Shown piece after piece: positions 42,901-50,845 of a stretch of DNA of 64,000 bases (its first letter is position 1; each line of letters opens with the position of its first letter). Both the position numbers and the translations under genes were made by a program. The stretch lies in the NCBI GenBank assembly GCA_002344055.1, contig DDTH01000008.1, positions 88,161 through 152,160 on the forward strand, given 5' to 3'. The notes below the pieces were generated by a model, which worked only from the letters and a program-made list of their open reading frames with translations, was not told the origin of the DNA and searched no databases. This stretch comes from Sphingomonadales bacterium UBA2369 (GTDB lineage: Bacteria; Pseudomonadota; Alphaproteobacteria; Sphingomonadales; Sphingomonadaceae).

Positions 42901-43379
42901 AGCGCCTGCAGCCGGTCCAGCATTGCCTCGGCGTCCGCATTCTGCTCCGCCGCCAGCAACCGCGTGACCGCCCCCTCGCGGCCGCCGGTCAGAGCGATCA
43001 GGCCGCCCGTGCGCCCCTCCAGCGCCGCGAACGATACATGCGCTTCCTGTTCGATCGGGCGGTCGAGATGCGCCGCCGAGACCAAAGCACACAGATTCTC
43101 GTAACCGGCCTGGTCCTGCGCCAGCAAAGCGAGCCAGTCGATCTGCCCTTCACGATCCGGCCGCGCCACGCCGAGCAGCGCCCCGACAATCGGTTGTACC
43201 CCAGCCTTGTAACAGGCCTCGGTGAACGGCATCGCCGCGTAGAGTCCGTTCCGATCCACCAAGGCCGCCGCCGGCAAGCCCAGCGCCTTGGCCCGCGTGG
43301 CAATCGCCTTCGGATCGATCGCGCCTTCCAGCATTGAATAGCAGGAGAAGACGCGAAGCGGGACGTAGGGAGCGACCAT
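39918..43379 (-). CDS. dnaE: DNA polymerase III subunit alpha
   Basis: A 1153-aa replicative polymerase. The PHP domain (residues 1 to about 270) begins VPLRVFSCYSMLEGAIDPKA. The first His of the canonical HxH metal site is replaced by Phe (RVFS), so PHP activity is probably lost, as seen in related sphingomonad proteins. The polymerase core carries GPGRGSGAGSVVAWSLTITD and the catalytic PDFDIDFCETRR, then the tandem HhH region (GYGFNKSHAAAYALVAYQTA upstream) and a C-terminal OB-fold/tau-binding part. Length and motifs fit DnaE1 rather than the error-prone DnaE2. It lies downstream of gpx in a minus-strand cluster. Confidence 0.96.
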   Translation of the reverse strand: MVAPYVPLRVFSCYSMLEGAIDPKAIATRAKALGLPAAALVDRNGLYAAMPFTEACYKAGVQPIVGALLGVARPDREGQIDWLALLAQDQAGYENLCALVSAAHLDRPIEQEAHVSFAALEGRTGGLIALTGGREGAVTRLLAAEQNADAEAMLDRLQALFPNRLYVEISRRGDPVETAAEAALVTLADARGLPLVATNPACFAEAEFHGAHDAMLCIAQSSQIDRDDRERSSPEAWIKPADEMRRLFADLPDAIDNSRVIAQRSAFGAPARKPILPSVAGDTASEAEQLRRDAHEGLEARLAGRTELSDEERRGYFERLEFEVDVIAGMGFPGYFLIVADFIKWAKEQGIPVGPGRGSGAGSVVAWSLTITDLDPIKLGLLFERFLNPERVSMPDFDIDFCETRRGEVIRYVQGRYGNDKVAQIITFGKLKARAVLKDTGRVLQMPYGQVDRLAKLVPNHPTDPWDLKRALNGVSELAAEFKDDVQVRRLFDLAMKLEGLPRHSSTHAAGVVIGDRPLSELVPMYRDPRSDMPVTQFDMKYVEAAGLVKFDFLGLKTLSVLRRATELLEQRGVHVDLDALSWDDPAVYALLQRGDTVGVFQLESDGMRRTLAAVRPSNFGDIIALVSLYRPGPMDNIPMFGDRKNGRAEIEYPHPLLEEVLAETYGIFVYQEQVMQAAQILAGYSLGGADLLRRAMGKKIQAEMDAQRATFVEGCKTANDIPAAKANELFDLIDKFAGYGFNKSHAAAYALVAYQTAWLKAHYPVEFYAASMSFDIHQTDKLAIFIDDLRRGGHVCLPPAVNASGADFEVEPHGDGFAVRYALGALKGVGEKAMEQLVAERVAQGSFKSLDDLAARIDPRALNRRQLESLAAAGAFDDLAERPEAYAAAETILAAANSAADSRVSGQGGLFGEGAANVVPMRPAKAPDWSMAERMTQEKEAFGFYFSAHPVDRYRALCDAQGARTFTALAEITPQDGERARATMAVLVEDARWRTSQRGRRFLMARMSDPSGQFDATVFDDAAAEQVEAAAKAGQCVLLGVELDRRPGEETPRVTVRSVTDFDSLSRRTRLQLEIEASDPSALPALAALLDAHRGGSSAARLKVDHGGGQAELVVGRDYLVDAELVARIEKLPGIAAARLTAELKPALALVG

Positions 43380-43438
43380 GCCCTTTTATGTGGGGATCAC
43401 GCCGCGATGGGAACAGCCGGGACCGGCTTGTCCACAGC

Positions 43439-43921
43439 TTATCCGAGCAATTTCTCGATATCCCGCTCCAGCGCTTCCGGCTTGGTGGTCGGGGCGTAGC
43501 GATCAACGACCTTGCCGTCCCGACCAACGAGGAATTTGGTGAAGTTCCACTTGATTGCTTCGCTGCCGAGCAGGCCCTTGGCCTCGCTCTTCAGGTGGCG
43601 GAACACAGGCGCAGCGTCGGGGCCGTTGACGTCGATTTTGCCGAAGACCGGGAAGGTCACGTCGTAGCTCAGCTTGCAGAAATTCGCGATTTCCACCGCG
43701 TTGCCGGGTTCCTGCGCGCCGAACTGGTTGCAGGGGAAAGCCAGCACCGTGAAGCCGCGATCCTTATACTTGCGGTAGAGCGCCTCCAGCCCCTCATATT
43801 GCGGCGTGAACCCGCATTTCGATGCCGTGTTGACGATCAGCAGCACCTGCCCGGCATAACCCGACAGGTCAGCCTCGCTGCCATCGGCCGCGCGCACGGA
43901 CAGGCTGGTCAGGTCGGTCAT
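43439..43921 (-). CDS. gpx: Glutathione peroxidase (Cys type)
   Basis: A 160-aa protein. It has the active-site motif VNTASKCGFTPQYEGLEALY with the peroxidatic Cys near residue 36, then LAFPCNQFGAQEPG (Gln of the catalytic tetrad, resolving-Cys region) and WNFTKFLVGRDGKVV (Trp and Asn of the tetrad). It reduces peroxides, in bacteria often using thioredoxin rather than glutathione. The start overlaps the upstream stop by 4 nt. It sits between a secreted DUF1579-like protein and dnaE. Confidence 0.93.
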   Translation of the reverse strand: MTDLTSLSVRAADGSEADLSGYAGQVLLIVNTASKCGFTPQYEGLEALYRKYKDRGFTVLAFPCNQFGAQEPGNAVEIANFCKLSYDVTFPVFGKIDVNGPDAAPVFRHLKSEAKGLLGSEAIKWNFTKFLVGRDGKVVDRYAPTTKPEALERDIEKLLG

Positions 43922-44463
43922 GGATTGCCTTCCGGTTGGGGAGCGGGACGATAGGTGAAGTCGAACGAAGGCGTCCAGCTTCGGCCGCCGTCAATCGACA
44001 CCTGCCCATGCTGGCGCACAATGCCGCCGGCGCCGCGTTCGTAGCGCATTTTCACGATGCCGTTCTGGCCCTGCGGTCCGCTGCCCGCCCAGGGGCCGGT
44101 CAGTTCCATCGCCCCGTCGACCATGCCGCCGCTAAACTCCGCCCACAGACCGCTGGAATCGACCCAGGTCTGCCGCCAGTTGCGGCTCTCCGGGCGCCAG
44201 GCGCTGAAGCTGCCGCCGCCCTGCCCTTGCAGCGGCATCCAATTCTCGCGGATCGCGCAGCCATTATAGCGCCGCTCGATCAGGCTGCGCGCGACGAGCG
44301 TATCGGTGCCGGTGCGGTAGACGTCCCAGGCGCCGACCCAATAGTCGAACTGGCGGTGCTCGGCGGTGGCGCAAGCGGGCGGCGGCGATGGCTGCGGCGG
44401 CTGCGGCAGCTGGCCGGCCGTTTGCAGCAGGGCGAAAAGAGCGGGCGCGGCGACGAAGCTCAT
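43918..44463 (-). CDS. Secreted DUF1579-like protein
   Basis: A 181-aa protein with an N-terminal hydrophobic export signal (FVAAPALFALLQTAG) and a Pro-rich stretch. A lipocalin-like domain follows, starting HRQFDYWVGAWDVYRTGTD, the FDFWVGEWxV-type motif of DUF1579/heme-oxygenase-unlike lipocalin-fold proteins. Three Cys are present. The function is unknown, and binding of a small hydrophobic ligand is only suggested by the fold. Coupled to gpx by a 4-nt overlap, and 36 nt after lolD. Confidence 0.72.
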   Translation of the reverse strand: MSFVAAPALFALLQTAGQLPQPPQPSPPPACATAEHRQFDYWVGAWDVYRTGTDTLVARSLIERRYNGCAIRENWMPLQGQGGGSFSAWRPESRNWRQTWVDSSGLWAEFSGGMVDGAMELTGPWAGSGPQGQNGIVKMRYERGAGGIVRQHGQVSIDGGRSWTPSFDFTYRPAPQPEGNP

Positions 44464-44499
44464 CGAAACCTCCGGATCGATCGGCCCGCCGCGATCCTG

Positions 44500-45171
44500 C
44501 TACGTCAGCACCCCGTCGTGCAAGCGCAAAACCCGGTCCATGCGCGCCGCCAGCCGTTCGTTGTGGGTCGCGACCAGGGCCGCGCCCGCTTCCTCGCGGA
44601 CCAGGCGGAGGAATTCGTCGAGCACCAGATCGGCGGTCGCTTCGTCCAGATTTCCGGTCGGCTCGTCGGCCAGCACCAGGGCAGGCCGGATCGCCAGCGC
44701 GCGTGCCACCGCGACGCGCTGCTGCTCGCCGCCGGACAATTTGGACGGGCGGTGAGTCAGCCGCTGGTCGAGTCCCAGCGCGCCGAGCAGGCTTTCCGCC
44801 CGCGCCTGCGCGTCGGCCCGGGTCGCGCCGTTGATCAATTGCGGCAGCACCACATTCTCGGCCGCGGAGAAATCGGGCAGCAGGTGATGGAATTGATAGA
44901 CGAAGCCGAGCCGTTCCCGACGCAGCCGGGTCCGCTCCTTGTCGTCCGCCGATGCCGCCGGCTGGCCTTCGATCCGGATATCGCCCTCGAAGCCGCCCTC
45001 GAGCAGCCCGACCGCCTGCAGCAGGGTCGATTTGCCCGATCCCGACGGCCCCAGCAACGCCACGATCTCGCCCTGCTTCACCGCGAAATCGACGCCGCGC
45101 AGCACGTCGATCCGCACCCCGCCCTGTTCGAACGACCTTTTGAGGCCAGTGACGGCCAGCACGTCACTCAT
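44500..45171 (-). CDS. lolD: Lipoprotein-releasing ABC transporter ATP-binding protein
   Basis: A 223-aa ABC ATPase. It has Walker A LGPSGSGKSTLLQAVG near residue 40, the Q-loop FVYQFHHLLPDFSAAENV, the signature HRPSKLSGGEQQRVAVARAL, Walker B ALVLADEPTG, and the H-loop LVATHNERLAARMD. MacB/LolD-type features and the adjacent LolC-like permease identify LolD. It powers extraction of mature lipoproteins from the inner membrane to LolA. It overlaps the permease gene by 8 nt. Confidence 0.93.
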   Translation of the reverse strand: MSDVLAVTGLKRSFEQGGVRIDVLRGVDFAVKQGEIVALLGPSGSGKSTLLQAVGLLEGGFEGDIRIEGQPAASADDKERTRLRRERLGFVYQFHHLLPDFSAAENVVLPQLINGATRADAQARAESLLGALGLDQRLTHRPSKLSGGEQQRVAVARALAIRPALVLADEPTGNLDEATADLVLDEFLRLVREEAGAALVATHNERLAARMDRVLRLHDGVLT

Positions 45172-46414
45172 AACGCAGCACCTGCACCGGATCGGTCCGC
45201 GACGCGCGCCAGGCGGGGAAGAGGGTGAAGATGAAGCAGAGCGTCAGCGCCATCACCACGATCGCCACAACCTCGACCGGATCGGTTCGCGCCGGCAATT
45301 CGGTGAGGAAGCGGACCGTCGGGTCCCACAGATTCTTGCCCGATACGAGCTGGAAGAATTCCACCACCGGCTGGCGGTAGTGCAGGCCGAGCAGGCCGAG
45401 CAGCAGCCCGAAGACGATCCCCAGCATGCCGATGCTGAGGCCGACGGTCATGAAGATCTTCATGATCCCCGCCCGCGTCGCGCCCATCGTGCGCAGGATG
45501 GCGATGTCGCGATGCTTGGCACGCACCAGCATGATCAAAGACGACAGGATGTTGAACGCCGCCACGAGCACGATGATCGACAGCACGACGAACATCACCA
45601 CGCGCTCCACCTGCAGCGCGTCGAAGATTTCGGCGTTCAGCCGCCGCCAGTCGGACACGACGGCGCCGGGCGGCGCGGCCTCGACGATCGGCGCGACGAT
45701 CTGCCCGACCCTGTCCGGGTCGCTGGTCTGCACCTCGATCATGCTGATCGCATTGTCCATCAGGAGGAAGCTCTGCGCATCCTCCATCGGCATGATGATG
45801 TAGGCCTTGTCGAAATCGTACAGCCCGACCTCGAAGGTCGCGACGATGTTGTAGGAGACGATCCGCGGCACCGTGCCGAAGGGCGTGCTGCGTCCTTCCG
45901 GGATGATCAGGCTGACGGTCGAACCGACATTCACGCCCAGCAATTCGGCGAGCCGCGAGCCCATCGCGACATTGTCCGTCCCGGGCCGCACCTCGGCCAG
46001 GTCACCAGCCATGACATTGTCGCGGATCAGCGCGTTGGCCTGCAGATCCTCAACCCGCATGCCGCGCAGCAAGGCGCCTTCCACCCGCCCCTCATTGCTC
46101 GCCATCAGCGGCTGGGTGATCAGCGGCGTTGCCTCGGTGACGCCCGGCGTGCGCCGCGCCGTTTCCAGGATCGGCTGCCAATTCTCCAGCCGCCCGCCAT
46201 AGGCCTGAATAACCGCATGGCCGTTCAGCCCCACGACCTTGTCGAACAGCTCGGCGCGGAAGCCGTTCATCACGCTCATCACGATGACGAGCGCGGCCAC
46301 GCCGAGCATCACCGCGAACAGCGAGATGCCGGCGACAAGGAAAATGAACCCCTCGCCCTTGCCCGGCAGCAGATAGCGCCGGGTGATCATCCGCTCGTAG
46401 CGCGAAAGGATCAC
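45164..46414 (-). CDS. lolC: Lipoprotein-releasing ABC transporter permease (LolC/E)
   Basis: A 416-aa protein with one N-terminal TM (about 25-48), a large periplasmic domain and three C-terminal TMs, the LolC/LolE/MacB topology. It begins YERMITRRYLLPGKGEGFIF and includes VIVMSVMNGFRAELFDKVVG, and LIMLVRAKHRDIAILRTMGA in the conserved coupling region. Alphaproteobacteria usually have a single LolC-like permease forming a homodimer. The start overlaps the proS stop by 4 nt. The operon is proS-lolC-lolD with further genes. Confidence 0.93.
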   Translation of the reverse strand: MILSRYERMITRRYLLPGKGEGFIFLVAGISLFAVMLGVAALVIVMSVMNGFRAELFDKVVGLNGHAVIQAYGGRLENWQPILETARRTPGVTEATPLITQPLMASNEGRVEGALLRGMRVEDLQANALIRDNVMAGDLAEVRPGTDNVAMGSRLAELLGVNVGSTVSLIIPEGRSTPFGTVPRIVSYNIVATFEVGLYDFDKAYIIMPMEDAQSFLLMDNAISMIEVQTSDPDRVGQIVAPIVEAAPPGAVVSDWRRLNAEIFDALQVERVVMFVVLSIIVLVAAFNILSSLIMLVRAKHRDIAILRTMGATRAGIMKIFMTVGLSIGMLGIVFGLLLGLLGLHYRQPVVEFFQLVSGKNLWDPTVRFLTELPARTDPVEVVAIVVMALTLCFIFTLFPAWRASRTDPVQVLRYE

Positions 46415-47739
46415 GCAGCCAGCCTCGCCAGCGCTGCCTCGACCGGCAATTCCTCGCGTTCCCCGGTCCTGCGATTCTTCAGCTCGACCACACCGCGCGC
46501 GATCCCCTTCGGCCCGACAATGAGCTGCCAGGGCAGGCCGATCAGGTCCATCGTCGCGAACTTCGCCCCGCCCCTCTCGTCGCGGTCGTCGTACAGCGTC
46601 TCGATCCCGGCGGCATTCAGCTTGCCATAGAGATCGTCCGCCGCCGCCGCGCAGCTTTCGTCATCGGCGCGCATGTTGATCAGGCCGACGCGATAGGGCG
46701 CGACGCTTTCCGGCCAGATGATGCCCGCATCGTCATGGCTCGCCTCGATCATCGCGCCGACCAGACGCGACACGCCGATGCCGTAACTGCCCATCTTCGG
46801 GTGAACCTGCCCGCCATCGGCGGTCTGGACATTCATGTTCATCGCGTCCGGGCCGGTATAGCGCGTGTCGAAATAGAAGATGTGGCCGACCTCGATGCCG
46901 CGCGATTGCCTCAGGTCCGCGCCCGCTTCCGACTCGCGCTTCTCGTCGCGCTTCTCGTCGGTCGCCGCATAGTCGTTGGTGAGCCCCGACACGAAAGCCT
47001 GCAGCGCGGCGGGATCGTTCGCATCGACGCCCTCCGCGGCCGCCGAGCGGTCCTGCTCCCACGCCTTGTGATAAAAGACCTCGCTCTCGCCGGACGGGGC
47101 CAGGATGATGAATTCGTGGCTGAGGTCCCCGCCGATCGGGCCGGTGTCCGCCTGCATCGGGATCGCCGTCAGTCCCATCCGCGCGAAGGTGCGCAGATAG
47201 GCGATGAACATACGATTATAGCTGTGCCGCGCCCCGGCCTCGTCGAGATCGAAGCTGTAGGCGTCCTTCATCAGGAATTCGCGGCCGCGCATGACGCCGA
47301 AGCGGGGGCGGACCTCGTCGCGGAACTTCCACTGAATGTGGTAGAGGATGCGCGGCAGATCGCGATAGGACTTCACATTGTCGCGGAAGAGCGCGGTGAT
47401 CATGTCCTCGTTGGTCGGCCCGTAGAGCATTTCCCGCTCGTGCCGGTCCCTGATCCGCAGCATTTCCGGCCCGTAGGCATCGTAGCGGCCGGTCTCGCGC
47501 CACAGATCGGCCGACTGGATGGTCGGCATCAGCATCTCGACCGCGCCGGCCCGATCCTGCTCCTCGCGGACGATCTGCTCGATCTTCCGCAACACCCGCA
47601 GGCCCAGCGGCAGCCAGGCATAGATGCCGGCCGCGGTCTGGCGGACCAGGCCGGCGCGGAGCATCAACTGATGGCTGACGATCTGGGCGTCCGAAGGAGT
47701 CTCCTTCATGACGGGCAGGAAATGGCGGGACAGGCGCAT
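46411..47739 (-). CDS. proS: Prolyl-tRNA synthetase (short alphaproteobacterial type)
   Basis: A 442-aa class II synthetase beginning MRLSRHFLPVMKETPSDAQI. It includes GLVRQTAAGIYAWLPLGLRV, YGPTNEDMITALFRDNVKSY, YHIQWKFRDEVRPRFGVMRG (motif 2 region), MKDAYSFDLDEAG, and the motif 3 Gly-rich SYGIGVSRLVGAMIE. The INS editing domain found in the 570-aa enterobacterial enzyme is absent, as usual in alphaproteobacteria. ATG 47739 is chosen from the conserved start. Upstream codons in frame to 47880 lack conservation. Confidence 0.94.
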   Translation of the reverse strand: MRLSRHFLPVMKETPSDAQIVSHQLMLRAGLVRQTAAGIYAWLPLGLRVLRKIEQIVREEQDRAGAVEMLMPTIQSADLWRETGRYDAYGPEMLRIRDRHEREMLYGPTNEDMITALFRDNVKSYRDLPRILYHIQWKFRDEVRPRFGVMRGREFLMKDAYSFDLDEAGARHSYNRMFIAYLRTFARMGLTAIPMQADTGPIGGDLSHEFIILAPSGESEVFYHKAWEQDRSAAAEGVDANDPAALQAFVSGLTNDYAATDEKRDEKRESEAGADLRQSRGIEVGHIFYFDTRYTGPDAMNMNVQTADGGQVHPKMGSYGIGVSRLVGAMIEASHDDAGIIWPESVAPYRVGLINMRADDESCAAAADDLYGKLNAAGIETLYDDRDERGGAKFATMDLIGLPWQLIVGPKGIARGVVELKNRRTGEREELPVEAALARLAA

Positions 47740-47908
47740 TTGCGTTGCAGTCTCTACTTTAAGTTGAGAGCGCGCTCCTAAGGATCGACCATTGCGCTGG
47801 CAACCGCGCCGCACTGTGGCAGGACTGTGGCGGCTCCGCCACACGGGCGCGGCAATCGGGCAACGGCCGCCTGAAAACACATGACATTCGCCGGACGCAA
47901 TTCTAGCC

Positions 47909-48075
47909 CCGCCTCACGAACTTAGGTCGATTGGTCAGGTTCGGGGAGGCTTCGGCTTGCCGTCTCTTGCGAGGTGAGGCGGTTTGAGCGGGAGCAATTC
48001 CAAGGGGGTGAGACGGATGCGAATCCGTCTCGTAGGTGCCCGGCTTCAGCGATGGAGCCGGGCACTTTCACGTTT
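47909..48075 (+). ncRNA. Putative structured RNA or 5' leader upstream of the phospholipase D gene
   Basis: Three strong stems occur in order. ccgcctcac (47909-47917) pairs with gtgaggcgg (47974-47982). A 9-bp stem with GCGA tetraloop spans 48010-48031. A 10-bp stem spans 48036-48065 with a 10-nt loop, followed by tttcacgttt. The GNRA loop argues for the plus strand, and the last stem plus T-rich tail resembles a weak terminator. It sits in the 383-bp gap between proS and the PLD gene, whose start is 48 nt after the tail. I matched it to no known riboswitch or small RNA class; SRP RNA, tmRNA and RNase P motifs are absent. Confidence 0.45.
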
Positions 48076-48122
48076 GGCGCGGATCAGACCGTCCATACTT
48101 GGCGGCGCCCCTCGCTTTCGGC

Positions 48123-49643
48123 ATGAATGGGGCGATGGACCCCGACGCCCCTCAGGACGCCGAAGAGGCCCCGCCCCTTCCCCCGCTGCAGCCGCATCCG
48201 CTGGAGCCTGGCCGCAATTGCTGGCGGATCGAGCGAGCCGATCAGGCCCGGCTGATCGTCGACGCGGCGGATTACTTCGCGATCGTCCGTCAGGCGATGA
48301 TGACGGCCGAGAAACGCATCATGCTGATCGGCTGGGATTTCGACGCCCGCGCGCGGATCGGCCCGGCCTGGCACCCGCAATTCATCCCCGCCAATATCGG
48401 CCGCTTCGTGCTGTGGCTGGTGCGGCAGCGGCCGGAACTCGAAGTCTATTTGCTACGCTGGGATTTCGGCGCGTTGAAGGCCCTGTTTCGCGGCACCACG
48501 CCGATCACGGTCGCACGCTGGGCGCTGAACAAGCGCATCCATGTGAAGCTGGACGGCGTCCATCCATTCGGCGCCTCGCATCATCAGAAGATCGTCGTGA
48601 TCGACGGCAATCTGGCTTTCTGCGGCGGCATCGACATCACCGGCAACCGCTGGGACACGCGCGCCCACGAGGATGACGATCCCCGCAGGGTCAGCACCTA
48701 TGGCGCGCCTTACCCGCCCTGGCACGATTCGACGATGGCGCTGACCGGTCCAGCGGCGCGCGCGCTCGATGAACTGGCGCGCACCCGCTGGCTTCTCGCC
48801 GGCGGCGGCGAATTGCCGGAGCTGCCCGACCGGCCAGCGGTCTGGCCGGACGGGCTGAAACCGCATTTCACCGGCGTGGACGTCGCCATCTCCCGCACCC
48901 AGCCGCTCTATGGCGCGATGGAGGAAGCGCACGAGATCGAGGCGCTCTATCTCGACATGATCGCCCGGGCGAAGCGCACCGTCTATATAGAGGGCCAATA
49001 TTTCGCTTCCGGCCTGATCGCCGAGGCGATCGCGCGGCGTCTGGGCGAACCGGACGGCCCGGAATTCGTGCTGGTCACCCCCCAATGGGCGCATGGCTGG
49101 CTGGAACAGGTGGCGATGGACACGGCCCGCTCACGCCTGTTCGAGGCGGTGAAGCAATATGACAAATATGACCGCTTCCGCATCTACATGCCCTTCACCG
49201 CGAAGGGCGAGGCGATCTACGTCCACGCCAAGATCATGATCGTCGATGACGAATTGTTCCGACAGGGTTCGTCCAACCTGAACAATCGTTCGATGCGGCT
49301 CGACACCGAATGCGATGTGACGCTCGACGCCTCGCTGCCCGGGCACGACCGCATCCGCCCGCAAATCACCGCCCTGCGCGACGACCTCGTCGCCGAACAT
49401 CTCGGCGTGAAGCCGGCCGAAGTCACAAAAGCATCGGAAGAGACCGGCTCATTGATCCAGGCGGTCGAACGGCTGCGCGGCGGCGGCCGCAGCCTACATG
49501 TCTACGAGCCGCCGCCCCTCACTCTCGGTGGCAAGTTCGTCGCGGAGAACCAGCTGCTGGATCCCGAAGGTCCCGGGAGCGCCTTCGAGCCGCTGACGAA
49601 GCGCAACCTGTTCCGGCGGCTGCGCAAGCCGAAAGACAGTTAG
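48123..49643 (+). CDS. Phospholipase D family protein
   Basis: A 506-aa soluble protein with two complete HKD motifs: SHHQKIVVIDGNLAFCGGID near residue 157 and YVHAKIMIVDDELFRQGSSN near residue 365. This is the architecture of PLD/cardiolipin-synthase-like transphosphatidylases. It lacks N-terminal transmembrane helices, unlike ClsA, so it is closer to soluble PLD. It probably hydrolyses or transfers phosphatidyl groups at the membrane surface. ATG 48123 is favoured (MNGAMDPDAPQDAEE); an in-frame ATG at 48036 falls inside the structured leader. It converges on the PilZ gene. Confidence 0.9.
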   Translation: MNGAMDPDAPQDAEEAPPLPPLQPHPLEPGRNCWRIERADQARLIVDAADYFAIVRQAMMTAEKRIMLIGWDFDARARIGPAWHPQFIPANIGRFVLWLVRQRPELEVYLLRWDFGALKALFRGTTPITVARWALNKRIHVKLDGVHPFGASHHQKIVVIDGNLAFCGGIDITGNRWDTRAHEDDDPRRVSTYGAPYPPWHDSTMALTGPAARALDELARTRWLLAGGGELPELPDRPAVWPDGLKPHFTGVDVAISRTQPLYGAMEEAHEIEALYLDMIARAKRTVYIEGQYFASGLIAEAIARRLGEPDGPEFVLVTPQWAHGWLEQVAMDTARSRLFEAVKQYDKYDRFRIYMPFTAKGEAIYVHAKIMIVDDELFRQGSSNLNNRSMRLDTECDVTLDASLPGHDRIRPQITALRDDLVAEHLGVKPAEVTKASEETGSLIQAVERLRGGGRSLHVYEPPPLTLGGKFVAENQLLDPEGPGSAFEPLTKRNLFRRLRKPKDS

Positions 49644-49657
49644 CGCGCAAAAGAACC

Positions 49658-50110
49658 CTAGCGAGGGAGCGGGAAAGCGTGGCCGTTCGAATCGAGCGCG
49701 GCCTGCCTGCCGGCGGCATGCGCATCCGCATCGGTCCACCAGCTGTGCAGATCGGAACCGGCGCGCATCGCCGGCGACCAGGCGGCGCCCGCGGCGTGGC
49801 GCTCGGCGATCCGGGCCAGATGCGTCAGCGGCACAGGCGAGACGAAAGCGAAGCCCGCCGCGCCGTCCTGCGCCCAGATCACCAGAGCCTCGGGCATCAG
49901 CATTTCTTCGAGCTGGACGAGGATCGAATCGCCGAGCCTCAACTCCGCATCGATCAGGCCGGAAACGCCGAGGTCGGACAGATCGCAGACCTGGAGGCGC
50001 AGCCGTGCGCCATCGTCACGAAACAGGAACAGCTCGGCGCCGGCCAGACGCGCACGCGGCGCGCGCCGCCGTTCGCTGGCATCCGCCACGGCTGTCCCCG
50101 CTCCATCCAA
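49658..50110 (-). CDS. PilZ domain protein
   Basis: A 150-aa protein with a PilZ core. The RRAPRAR motif near residue 14 supplies the RxxxR c-di-GMP contact, and CDLSDLGVSGLIDAELRLGD near residue 42 corresponds to the (D/N)xSxxG motif, followed by beta-strands. The C-terminal 45 residues are unconserved in appearance. It probably binds cyclic di-GMP and controls a partner. The target is unknown. It lies 14 nt from the convergent phospholipase gene. Confidence 0.78.
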   Translation of the reverse strand: MDGAGTAVADASERRRAPRARLAGAELFLFRDDGARLRLQVCDLSDLGVSGLIDAELRLGDSILVQLEEMLMPEALVIWAQDGAAGFAFVSPVPLTHLARIAERHAAGAAWSPAMRAGSDLHSWWTDADAHAAGRQAALDSNGHAFPLPR

Positions 50111-50231
50111 GTCGCGCCACTCCCCACGCCCAACAGTCGGCGAAGGTCATAGGGTGGCGGGCCTGAAGGCAAGGTTGCCGGTCATGGTTTACGAATGAAG
50201 AAGCGGACACTGTCCGCTTCCGCACACCATT

Positions 50232-50531
50232 TCACGCCGCCTTGGCCAGCTCCACCTCCTCGACCACAGGTGCGGGCTGGGAGATTGTTGTTACGCTTGC
50301 CTGCTTCGCCGAGCCGCGACGGCGATTCGGGAAGATGAAGCGGATCGAGGCGATCACGACGCCCACGGCAAGATAGCCTATAAAGGTCACGACAGGGTTC
50401 CAGATGAGCAAGGGCGCCATCCCGAGCCGCAGCAGATTCGACGGAATATGCAGATCCTCGCCGAGCGCCTCGCAGACGCCGAAGAAGGTGTCGTCCCGCA
50501 GGAACAAATTTTCGCGCGTCTGAATGGTCAT
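50232..50531 (-). CDS. PspC-domain-like small membrane protein
   Basis: A 99-aa protein starting MTIQTRENLFLRDDTFFGVC. DDTFFGVCEALGEDLHIPSN and the following LLRLGMAPLLIWNPVVTFIG match the PspC pattern (a short segment, then a hydrophobic hairpin), and an Arg-rich IRFIFPNRRRG follows. PspC-type proteins sense envelope stress. Here there is no pspAB neighbour. The internal ATG 50531 is chosen because the upstream 15 codons read unlike the family. The next gene upstream on this strand is the AT-rich ATPase gene. Confidence 0.7.
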   Translation of the reverse strand: MTIQTRENLFLRDDTFFGVCEALGEDLHIPSNLLRLGMAPLLIWNPVVTFIGYLAVGVVIASIRFIFPNRRRGSAKQASVTTISQPAPVVEEVELAKAA

Positions 50532-50576
50532 CGCATCGTCCTTCGCAAGGGCCTCGGTGGCCGCTACGAGGGACAA

Positions 50577-50845
50577 CGCAGGCGCTGTGCCAGTTTAGAA
50601 AAAACCGTGGTTTATCAGGGCTATTCGCGCTAGATGGAAACGCGCGGCATCGTCACAGACTAGCCACGTTGCTACGCATTGGCATTTCGCGCCATCTTTT
50701 GGGCTTGGCATCCCAGGCAAACCAGCGGCGTACGCCTCGGTATTCGCTACGCCCCAATCAGCAAAAGCAGGGATACAAAGGTATCAAAGTTCCGACTCTC
50801 GATGATTAACTACGGATGGAGGAAACTGATCTTCACCCTTCGTAG
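50577..50845. other. AT-richer intergenic region at the left edge of the ATPase insertion
   Basis: About 270 bp with clearly lower GC than the flanking housekeeping genes. It holds no recognisable gene, tRNA or terminator. A 96-codon plus-strand frame (50679-50969) has no conserved features and runs antisense into the ATPase gene. The base composition suggests it arrived with the ATPase gene. Confidence 0.5.

Noticed and set aside
47881..48075. SRP RNA, tmRNA, RNase P RNA or a known riboswitch in front of the PLD gene
   Set aside because: The GGAA-loop core of SRP RNA, a tag-peptide frame, the conserved RNase P segments, and the TPP, cobalamin and glycine riboswitch cores were looked for by eye and not found. 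It is kept only as an unassigned structured region.
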